From: Pseudomonadota bacterium
Lineage (GTDB): Bacteria > Myxococcota_A > Polyangia > Polyangiales > Polyangiaceae
Reading direction: 5' to 3'
Length of the DNA stretch: 9,233 nt
NCBI GenBank assembly: GCA_023398955.1
Contig: JAEWRL010000123.1
Span: 1-9,233, forward strand
Shown in pieces: positions 1 to 5,624 of this stretch. A program made the translations under genes and the position numbers. The notes beneath the pieces were generated by a model that made no database searches, was not told the origin of the DNA, and saw only the letters and a program-made list of their open reading frames with translations. How positions within the stretch are numbered: the stretch's first letter is position 1; each line of letters opens with the position of its first letter.

Positions 1-75
1 AGCGGGGGTGCGACGAGCGGGGGTGCGACGAGCGGGGGTGCGACGAGCGGGGGTGCGACGAGCGCGGGTGCGGCA
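1..75 (+). repeat. 15-bp tandem repeat, four perfect copies plus one degenerate
   Basis: The unit AGCGGGGGTGCGACG occurs four times without change at 1-15, 16-30, 31-45 and 46-60. A diverged fifth copy follows at 61-75. The array runs off the left edge, so the true copy number is unknown. It is in frame with the CAP protein and encodes Ser-Gly-Gly-Ala-Thr per unit. Because the unit is a multiple of three, copy-number change would lengthen or shorten the linker without a frameshift. Confidence 0.95.
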
Positions 76-894
76 GGCAGCGCCGGGACGGAGGCTTGTC
101 CGCCAGCTCCCCCCGGCGCCTCAGCTGCGGCGATCGAGGCATTGGCGGTCGTGAACGCGGTGCGCGTCCCGGCGGGTGCTGGCTGCGCGACAATGGTCAC
201 GGAGCTGAATCTCTCTTCACAGAACCACTGCGATTACTACGCCGCCAACAGTGGGGACGATGCTTGTACCCGCGACGCACACGCGGAGGTGCAGGGCTGT
301 ACGGGGTTCACCGGAGCAGGTGTCGGCGAGCGCATTGCGGCGGCTGGCTACGATCCCGCAGGGCGCTGGGGCTACAGCGAGGTGATGGCTTTTGCCAATG
401 ATCCGGCGCGAGCCATCGCCATGTGGGTGAACTCGGTGTGGCACCGGGTCCCGATCCTCAGCCCGTGGATGACCCACTTCGGTTACGGCGGCGCGAACCG
501 CTGCGACACGATGGACTTCGCCGTCGGCACGCCCATGCCCGCGGAGACGATCGTGCGCTATCCGTACCCCGGTCAGACGGGGGTACCCACCGAGTTCGAT
601 GGCAGGACGGAAGGGCCGCAGCCGCCAGCACCGCCCACGGGCTGGCCCAGTGCGTCGCCCATCATCCTCTATGCTCAGGACGTCATCATCACGGATGCCC
701 AGCTCACGGAGGCAGGTAGTGCTGCGCCCCTCGAGCACCTTTTGATCCTGCCGGAGGACAGCAACCTACTGAGCGATGCCGTCATCCTCTACGGCCACGA
801 GCCCTTCGAAGCGCAAGCGACCTACGACGTGCGGCTAGCGGGGACTTACATTGGCGGCGCCTTCGACCTGGAGTGGAGCTTCACCACCGAATAG
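1..894 (+). CDS. Secreted CAP/SCP-like domain protein with C-terminal Ig-like domain (5' end missing)
   Basis: The reading frame is open from base 1, so the start, any signal peptide and the first part of the linker lie outside the window; 297 residues are visible. Residues 1-30 are a Ser-Gly-Gly-Ala-Thr repeat linker, the kind that tethers lipoproteins in myxobacteria. Residues about 44-180 look like a CAP (cysteine-rich secretory/antigen 5/PR-1) domain: a helix starting AIEALAVVNAVR, then SSQNHCDYYAAN, GYSEVMAF and the stretch VWHRVPILSPWMTHFGYGG. These give the family's usual His, Glu and His positions. A linker with YPYPGQTGVPTEFDGR leads into a C-terminal beta-rich domain ending in AFDLEWSFTTE, which resembles an SbsA-type Ig-like (Big_5) domain often found after bacterial CAP domains. 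Several Cys residues suggest an extracytoplasmic location. Bacterial CAP proteins are poorly characterised, so no substrate can be named. An ATG at 142 is in frame but lies inside the start of the CAP fold and is unlikely to be the real start. Confidence 0.85.
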   Translation, partial: SGGATSGGATSGGATSGGATSAGAAGSAGTEACPPAPPGASAAAIEALAVVNAVRVPAGAGCATMVTELNLSSQNHCDYYAANSGDDACTRDAHAEVQGCTGFTGAGVGERIAAAGYDPAGRWGYSEVMAFANDPARAIAMWVNSVWHRVPILSPWMTHFGYGGANRCDTMDFAVGTPMPAETIVRYPYPGQTGVPTEFDGRTEGPQPPAPPTGWPSASPIILYAQDVIITDAQLTEAGSAAPLEHLLILPEDSNLLSDAVILYGHEPFEAQATYDVRLAGTYIGGAFDLEWSFTTE

Positions 895-939
895 AAGCGG
901 CTCGAGCTCCCCTTGCGGACGCCAGCCTCGGCGCGCCCG

Positions 940-977
940 AAAATTAAAGTTGCTGTGCTTACTGGATGTTGTATCCT
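940..977 (+). promoter_or_regulatory. Candidate promoter of the regulator/kinase operon in an AT-rich island
   Basis: The gap of 115 nt between the CAP gene (stop at 892-894) and the regulator gene (ATG 1010) contains an unusually AT-rich stretch beginning AAAATTAAAG at about 940, against a strongly GC-rich background. A sigma-70-like arrangement can be drawn: TTGCTG at 950-955, a 16-nt spacer, and TATCCT at 972-977 (3/6 and 4/6 matches to consensus). Transcription would then begin near 984, leaving a leader of about 25 nt. The matches are weak; the local composition is the stronger argument. The rest of the gap shows no convincing terminator. Confidence 0.4.
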
Positions 978-1009
978 TCCGGGGCGGCGGGCTTCGCTCC
1001 GGGATTTCG

Positions 1010-2038
1010 ATGATGGCAAAGACCCAAATCCAAAGGCAGTTCGACGACCCTCAGGTTGCTGCGTTCAGTGAGCGCATGCGAGCACTTCGGCTCTACTGGG
1101 GCCTCACGCAGGGAGAGCTCGCGGATCGCAGCGGTATTCCACGCCCGGCCATGGCTCTCCTGGAAACCAAGCGCAACAAAGGTAGCTCCTTTCGGCTGCG
1201 CGAGCGGCTGGCGCAGGGCTACGGGGTCGATGTTCAGGTCATCAACAATTACATTGCTGGCGACCTGGCTCCGGTCGACGTCGTGCGGGAAAGCTCTTGC
1301 CCACCGGCTCCCCCACCCATCGGTACGGAGGGGAAGCCTGAGCCAAGCCCATCCAGGCGGGGTCGTCCCGCGGGCAAGCTCATGCCGGAGGCGTGGCGGG
1401 ACGCCAAGTTCATCCAGCTCGTGGTTCGCGACGGCATGTCCGGCCCAGCCGCCCTTCTTGGCGCGTCCGACCAGCGTCCCGCACCGAGCCTGACGGAGGC
1501 CTCGCGCCGCCTCTCTTACGCCACCGCGGAGGTCGACGAGGATGAGTGGGACTGCTTCCCGAACCTGGCGCGCGCCGTGGATCTCGTCGTCGAACACACG
1601 GGCGCGAGCCTCGCTGCCGTCGAGCACTCGGCGCAGGCCCTGGCCTTGGCCAGCGAAAGCCGAACGGACCGCTCCACTTTGGAATGGGCGCAGCTGCTGG
1701 AGCGGCACGTGCTCCGCATGCGCTCTGGCAGTCGCTTCAATCCGCGCAGCCTGCCCGCCCTCACGGGTGCCATCCAAAGGGCCCTTGGAAAGGCTCCGTT
1801 GGGTCGCGTGGAACAGGCGGCGGCCGAAGCGGCGCGGGCGGAGGGCGACCCTCGGCTCCTGGATGAGTCCGCGTGGCTCGAGCGTATCGTGGCGCGTCTC
1901 GGGCCAGGGCCTGGCTCGGTCAACTCACCCATGGAGGCAGGCCCCGGTCCACGCTCCTCCGTTCACGAGGCAGGGACCCGCGTGGTTTCGGTGAATGGAG
2001 CGGCCAGGCGGTCAAGGAGGGCGAGCGCCAAGCAGTGA
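1010..2038 (+). CDS. XRE-family helix-turn-helix regulator with AT-hook-like linker
   Basis: A 342-residue protein starting at ATG 1010, with a second in-frame ATG at 1013. The frame is open further upstream to TTG 851, but that would overlap the CAP gene and run through the promoter candidate. Residues about 19-75 form an XRE/Cro-C1-type DNA-binding domain: FSERMRALRLYWGLTQ, then the helix-turn-helix LTQGELADRSGIPRPAMALLE (residues 32-52). The Pro-rich linker carries RRGRPAGK at residues 116-123, which matches the Arg-Gly-Arg-Pro core of an AT-hook. The C-terminal half is Ala-rich and predicted mainly helical, with no recognised domain, and the end is basic (RRSRRASAKQ). No strong Shine-Dalgarno precedes the ATG. 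It is the first gene of a same-strand series leading into two kinases, so it may be their autoregulator or phosphorylation target; that role is inferred from position only. Identification of the HTH is secure, the target is unknown. Confidence 0.8.
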   Translation: MMAKTQIQRQFDDPQVAAFSERMRALRLYWGLTQGELADRSGIPRPAMALLETKRNKGSSFRLRERLAQGYGVDVQVINNYIAGDLAPVDVVRESSCPPAPPPIGTEGKPEPSPSRRGRPAGKLMPEAWRDAKFIQLVVRDGMSGPAALLGASDQRPAPSLTEASRRLSYATAEVDEDEWDCFPNLARAVDLVVEHTGASLAAVEHSAQALALASESRTDRSTLEWAQLLERHVLRMRSGSRFNPRSLPALTGAIQRALGKAPLGRVEQAAAEAARAEGDPRLLDESAWLERIVARLGPGPGSVNSPMEAGPGPRSSVHEAGTRVVSVNGAARRSRRASAKQ

Positions 2039-2039
2039 C

Positions 2040-2087
2040 GCGCCGGATAGCGCGCGGAATGCTGCGCGGAATAGCGCGCGGGAGCGT
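2040..2087 (+). repeat. Four imperfect 12-bp tandem repeats between regulator and kinase
   Basis: Units lie at 2040-2051, 2052-2063, 2064-2075 and 2076-2087, with approximate consensus GCGCGGAATAGC; the two middle copies differ at two bases and the outer two are more diverged. The array begins one base after the regulator's stop codon (2036-2038) and ends about 78 nt before the preferred kinase start. If the kinase began at ATG 1995 the repeats would encode Ala-Arg-Asn-Ser-like units. If it begins at GTG 2166 they lie in the leader and could be operator sites. Confidence 0.75.
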
Positions 2088-2156
2088 GGAGCTGGGGTCA
2101 CGGGTGTTGGGAAAGGGTGCTCTTCGGGGGCGCGGCCCCGAGGGCTTCGAGGATAC

Positions 2157-2160
2157 GAGG
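2157..2160 (+). promoter_or_regulatory. Ribosome binding site deciding the GTG 2166 start
   Basis: GAGG lies 5 nt before GTG 2166. The competing upstream start, ATG 1995, has only the weak sequence GGTTTCGGTGA before it. This supports GTG 2166 as the kinase start, though moderately. Confidence 0.45.
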
Positions 2161-2165
2161 CGAAC

Positions 2166-3251
2166 GTGAGGATACAGGGCAGAACGAAAGGTCTCGAAGC
2201 GGTGCAGGGCGTCTCCGGACTCCCACGGGGCTATCGCGTCCTCGGACCGCGCCGTCGCGGCGGAACGGCCGTCGCCCTCGATGTGGTTCACGAACGGAGT
2301 GGTCGCCGCTGCGTCGCCAAGTTGCTGCCGGACGCTGTGGGGGCGAGTGGCGCGGTGGCGGCGCGGTTGAAGTACGAGGCGCGGGTGCTCAGGCGCTTGC
2401 GCCATCCAAACATCGTTCGGGTGCTGGACTGGGGCATTTTGGACCAGGGTTACCCCTACCTCGTTCTCGAGTACTTGCCGGGGCGAACCCTCTTGGAGGA
2501 GGTACGCGCCAGAAGGGTGTCACTGCCGGAGGCTGTGGAGTGGACGCGGCAGCTGCTCCGAGCGCTCGCGGCCGTGCACGGTGCTGGGCTTCTGCATCGG
2601 GACGTCACTCCCGACAACATCATCCTCGCGGAGGGCGACGGCAAGCGCGTCCTCAAGATCTGCGATTTCGGGTTCGCGACGGTGATCCCGGGACACGACC
2701 CTGGCATGGCGCCGGAGCACCGCACGGAGGAGTTTGCCGTGCTCGGCAGTCCCCATTACCTCTCCCCAGAGGCCGTTCGTGCCGATCCTCTCGACGCCCG
2801 CGCTGACCTGTACCAAGCGGGTCTGGTGCTCTACACCCTGCTCACTGGCTACGTCCCGTTCTCGGAGCTCGATGACACGGGGGCCGTGCTCGACGCGCGT
2901 CTCTACACGGAGCTGCCGCCGGCCGGGGGTCTGCGCGGAGAGAGCATCCCGGAGTCCCTGGAGGGTGTCGTCTCCAAGGCTCTCGCCTCGGCGCCCGCGC
3001 ACCGTTTCGCTTGCGCTCAGGAGTTCATCGCGGCCTTGGATCATGTCGATCTCAACATTAACCCCACTCCCAACCCCGATCCTCAGCCGGGTGTCGACAG
3101 GCTAGTGTCCGAGCCCTCGAACGCGCGTGACGCTGCCAACACCTCCGGCGCGTCCAATTCCGCGGCAGCCGAGAGCTCCGAACGGGAGCTGCGTCCCGCG
3201 ATTGCGCGATGGTTGGCCGGGATTCGAAAGGGCTCGAAGCCGGCCCGTTGA
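2166..3251 (+). CDS. Ser/Thr protein kinase (Hanks type), no membrane anchor
   Basis: A 361-residue protein with the kinase domain at about residues 23-290. Visible motifs: catalytic Lys in RCVAKLLP (K52), a helix-C Glu in KYEAR (E71), HRDVTPDN catalytic loop (144-151), CDFGFA (DFG at 167-169), GSPHYLSPEA in place of APE (SPE at 200-202), and RADLYQAGLVLYTLLTG with the conserved Asp (214). The glycine-rich loop is degenerate (LGPRRRGGTAVAL), and the usual Lys two residues after the catalytic Asp is Thr; similar HRDVSP/HRDVTP loops are common in myxobacterial kinases. Asp, Asn, Lys and DFG are intact, so activity is plausible. The C-terminal tail is Asn/Pro then Ser/Ala rich, with no transmembrane segment, so the protein should be cytoplasmic. 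Start: an in-frame ATG at 1995 would add 57 low-complexity residues and overlap the regulator by 44 nt; GTG 2166 has a better ribosome site and sits just before conserved sequence. The second kinase follows 34 nt downstream. Confidence 0.85.
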   Translation: MRIQGRTKGLEAVQGVSGLPRGYRVLGPRRRGGTAVALDVVHERSGRRCVAKLLPDAVGASGAVAARLKYEARVLRRLRHPNIVRVLDWGILDQGYPYLVLEYLPGRTLLEEVRARRVSLPEAVEWTRQLLRALAAVHGAGLLHRDVTPDNIILAEGDGKRVLKICDFGFATVIPGHDPGMAPEHRTEEFAVLGSPHYLSPEAVRADPLDARADLYQAGLVLYTLLTGYVPFSELDDTGAVLDARLYTELPPAGGLRGESIPESLEGVVSKALASAPAHRFACAQEFIAALDHVDLNINPTPNPDPQPGVDRLVSEPSNARDAANTSGASNSAAAESSERELRPAIARWLAGIRKGSKPAR

Positions 3252-3273
3252 GCTCGACGGTCAGGGTGGAGAC

Positions 3274-3278
3274 AAAGG
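3274..3278 (+). promoter_or_regulatory. Ribosome binding site deciding the ATG 3286 start
   Basis: AAAGG lies 7 nt before ATG 3286. The frame is open upstream to 3127, but starting there would overlap the first kinase by about 125 nt and add 53 residues with no kinase character. The site supports ATG 3286. Confidence 0.55.
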
Positions 3279-3285
3279 CGCGACA

Positions 3286-5538
3286 ATGGGGCAATCCGTT
3301 CAACAACGAGGACAGCAGGCGGCGGGGGAGCCGCTGCGGGAGGGAGTGCGCTTCGGCACCTACGTGATCGTGAGACGTCTCGGTGCGGGGGGCTACAGCG
3401 CGGTTTACCTCGCCAGGAACGTGGTGTCGGAGCAGGAGGTGGCACTCAAGGTGCTGGCGCGCCGGTTCGAGCCAGACAGCGAGGCCGCGCGCCGTATCCG
3501 CACGGAGGCCCAGGTGCTGCTGCAGGTGCGGAGCCCTCACGTGGTCCGTTTCTATGAGGTGGGGCTGGAGCAGGACCGGGTTTGGTTCGCTCTCGAGTAC
3601 TTGGCAGGGACGACGCTCTTCGATGCCTTCAATGGTCAGCCCATGGCGGCGGCCGACGCCGTGCGGCACGGCATTGGCATGGCACGCGGGCTACTCGCAC
3701 TGCATGGCATGAGGTCCAGGGTCATCCATCGGGATCTCAAGCCGACGAACGTGATGGTGACGGATGACGGGCGCACCGTGCTGCTCGACCTCGGTGCCGC
3801 CAAGATGCTCGGAGCCCCGTGCAATAAGCCAAGCACCCGCATCATTGGGACCATCGCGTACATGGCGCCCGAGCGCATCGCCGCGGCCGTGCTCGGCCCG
3901 CATCCGCGAGGCCCCTCGACGCGGCGGCAGCCATCGAGCGCGCCGCAGCCATCGAGCGCGCCGCAGCCATCGACGCTCGGGCACACGCCGTACGAAGCGG
4001 CCGAGGTCATAGCGAGCGCCGCGGAAATCCCCGGGGTGGACGAGCGCAGCGATATCTTCTCTTTCGGAACCATCCTGTACGAGCTGCTCGCGGGGCGCCA
4101 TCCGCACCAACCGAGCGGTGGCACGTTCTCCCCGGTAGCCATCGCGAACGATATCCTGTGCGTCGAGCCGCTGCCGTTGAGGGCTTTGGCGCCGCACGTG
4201 CCGGACTCGCTCGCGGAGCTCGTGGCAAGGTGTCTCCGCAAGGATCCTCGGGATCGCTTCGACTCGGTGGAGCCGCTTCTTTCAGCGTTGGAAGGGGTAG
4301 AGCGAGAGCTCGGTGATGGCGCGCTCCCGACTGACAGCGGGGACTCGGCCTCCCGAGCCGGCCGGGGACGACTGTCCTACGAATCCGCCACCGCGGAAGC
4401 CTCCCCACGAGCGGAGCTCTCGGCAGGAGAGCCGCTGCCAGAGTGGCGAGTTCCGCCGCGGCCTCGTGAAGGTGGGGCGACTGTGACCGTCGAGGAGTTC
4501 GAGCCCCGCTCGTCGGCGAATACGCTCCCCGCCGCGCCGCAGGCGCTGCGCGACGCATGTGCGGATCGTTGGCGTTGGGACTTCCAGCGGCGCGGCTCGG
4601 AACACAACGACGCCGCGCCAACGCCACGCACGGGAGAGGTGCCCAGCCCCGCCGCAGTGCCCAGCCCCGCCGCAGTGCCCGGCCCCGCCGCAGTGCCCGG
4701 CCCCGCCGCGGTGGAGCCGCGCTCCTGGGTCTCGGGTCCGTCAGGGCGTCAACAGGGGCACCCTGGTTCTGTTCCCGAGTCGACGGTGCGCGTGCGCCCC
4801 CGAAAGTCACGCGCCGAAAGACTGAGAGTCGGAGCTCCCGGTGTTCCCGCTGCTTCGGCGCAACCCGAAGTCCCCGGGGCTCCCGCTGGTTTCGGAGAGC
4901 AGCGTCCTGCCGTCGTCGTGGCATCGCGATCCCTGGGTGCGTCGCTCGTGGGGCTCCTCACGGTGGTGCTCGGGGTGTTCCTCGGCGTCATCGTCGGGCT
5001 CGGGGCCATTGCCCTGGTAGAGTGGTGGGTACAGGGGCGGGGTCCGGAAGGTGCGGCTTCGATCTCCGCGGGTCCGGTCACCGCGGGTCCGGTCACCGGG
5101 GCTCCGGTTGCTTCACCGCCGGCCAGTGTCGTGGCTCCTGCGCCTCGCCGGAGCACCTCCGCCGAGATCGACGCAAAGCGGGTACGCTCCGCCCTGTCAG
5201 GCCCCGGCGCGACCCCGGACCCAGCCCGCATGCCCCTGGCCCAGCCCGTGTCACCCCTCGTGCCACCGCAGTCCCCCGGCGCTGGCACGGTTTCTGTAGC
5301 CAGTCCGCTGCTGCCTCCCCTGCAGCGGCGATCGGCTCCCCACCAGCGCCCGAGTGACTCGCGTGCGACATCCCCTCCTCAGCGCTCTTCCCGCCCCTCC
5401 CGTGGCTCGGGTGTTGCCTCTGCGGTTTCAGGAAGCACCGCACCCATGCCAGCCGCGGGGGCGGCGGCTGCGAGTGCTGCCGAGCCCGCGAGTCGGCCCA
5501 TGACCATTGATGACGTCCCCTCGGAGCCACTTTTTTAA
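3286..5538 (+). CDS. Transmembrane Ser/Thr protein kinase with long extracytoplasmic tail
   Basis: A 750-residue protein. The N-terminal kinase domain (about residues 24-340) has a good glycine loop LGAGGYSAVY (32-41), catalytic Lys in VALKVL (K55), Glu in RTEAQV (E74), HRDLKPTN (148-155), LLDLGAAK with DLG for DFG (168-170), GTIAYMAPER (APE 194-196), SDIFSFGTILYELLAG (Asp 256) and the late Arg in DPRDRF (R324). About 60 residues separate APE from the SDIFSFG helix, roughly 45 more than usual, and this insert contains a PSSAPQ repeat. A Pro/Ala-rich juxtamembrane region of about 200 residues leads to one transmembrane helix at about 553-580 (LVGLLTVVLGVFLGVIVGLG...WW). The kinase side should be cytoplasmic and the last 170 residues, Pro/Ser/Ala-rich, extracytoplasmic. 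No sensor domain such as PASTA is visible. The protein ends in DDVPSEPLF, similar to the end of the next protein. Likely co-transcribed with the kinase upstream. Substrates unknown. Confidence 0.9.
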   Translation: MGQSVQQRGQQAAGEPLREGVRFGTYVIVRRLGAGGYSAVYLARNVVSEQEVALKVLARRFEPDSEAARRIRTEAQVLLQVRSPHVVRFYEVGLEQDRVWFALEYLAGTTLFDAFNGQPMAAADAVRHGIGMARGLLALHGMRSRVIHRDLKPTNVMVTDDGRTVLLDLGAAKMLGAPCNKPSTRIIGTIAYMAPERIAAAVLGPHPRGPSTRRQPSSAPQPSSAPQPSTLGHTPYEAAEVIASAAEIPGVDERSDIFSFGTILYELLAGRHPHQPSGGTFSPVAIANDILCVEPLPLRALAPHVPDSLAELVARCLRKDPRDRFDSVEPLLSALEGVERELGDGALPTDSGDSASRAGRGRLSYESATAEASPRAELSAGEPLPEWRVPPRPREGGATVTVEEFEPRSSANTLPAAPQALRDACADRWRWDFQRRGSEHNDAAPTPRTGEVPSPAAVPSPAAVPGPAAVPGPAAVEPRSWVSGPSGRQQGHPGSVPESTVRVRPRKSRAERLRVGAPGVPAASAQPEVPGAPAGFGEQRPAVVVASRSLGASLVGLLTVVLGVFLGVIVGLGAIALVEWWVQGRGPEGAASISAGPVTAGPVTGAPVASPPASVVAPAPRRSTSAEIDAKRVRSALSGPGATPDPARMPLAQPVSPLVPPQSPGAGTVSVASPLLPPLQRRSAPHQRPSDSRATSPPQRSSRPSRGSGVASAVSGSTAPMPAAGAAAASAAEPASRPMTIDDVPSEPLF
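3928..3974 (+). repeat. 18-bp tandem repeat within the kinase domain insert
   Basis: The unit CAGCCATCGAGCGCGCCG occurs twice perfectly (3928-3945, 3946-3963), with an 11-bp partial third copy at 3964-3974. It encodes Gln-Pro-Ser-Ser-Ala-Pro in frame and sits between the APE motif and the helix with the conserved Asp of the transmembrane kinase. Confidence 0.9.
4639..4710 (+). repeat. 18-bp tandem repeat, four copies, in the kinase juxtamembrane region
   Basis: Units at 4639-4656, 4657-4674, 4675-4692 and 4693-4710 follow GTGCCC(A/G)GCCCCGCCGC(A/G). The first two are identical to each other and the last two differ at one base. They encode Val-Pro-(Ser/Gly)-Pro-Ala-Ala in frame, ahead of the transmembrane helix. 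Confidence 0.95.
5068..5110 (+). repeat. 15-bp tandem repeat just outside the kinase membrane span
   Basis: Two perfect copies of GCGGGTCCGGTCACC (5068-5082, 5083-5097) are followed by a diverged partial copy to about 5110. They encode Ala-Gly-Pro-Val-Thr in frame, in the predicted extracytoplasmic tail. Confidence 0.85.
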
Positions 5539-5624
5539 TCCTGTCGGAGCCTGTTCTGGCCAGCCGCGCTCGAGGATCAGCCCGCGCGCCGTACCGCCTC
5601 AGCCCATTCAGCGGACCAACGACA

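Noticed and set aside
930..937. Palindrome GGCGCGCC after the CAP gene, considered as terminator stem
   Set aside because: A perfect 8-bp palindrome without a loop cannot form a proper hairpin; the following A/T run is not a T-tract.
851..1009. Upstream TTG start extending the XRE regulator by 53 residues
   Set aside because: It would overlap the CAP gene end and translate across the AT-rich promoter candidate; the added residues show no conserved character.
2124..2141. Hairpin TCGGGG ... CCCCGA before the first kinase, considered as a terminator or attenuator
   Set aside because: Six base pairs with a 6-nt loop and no T-tract; such GC-rich hairpins arise by chance at this composition.
3127..3285. 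Upstream start extending the transmembrane kinase by 53 residues
   Set aside because: It lies within the end of the first kinase gene, and ATG 3286 has a better-placed ribosome site.
4007..4924. Minus-strand open frame of 305 codons opposite the transmembrane kinase
   Set aside because: Extremely Arg/Ala/Pro-rich with a mirrored version of the plus-strand repeats; it overlaps clear kinase coding sequence.
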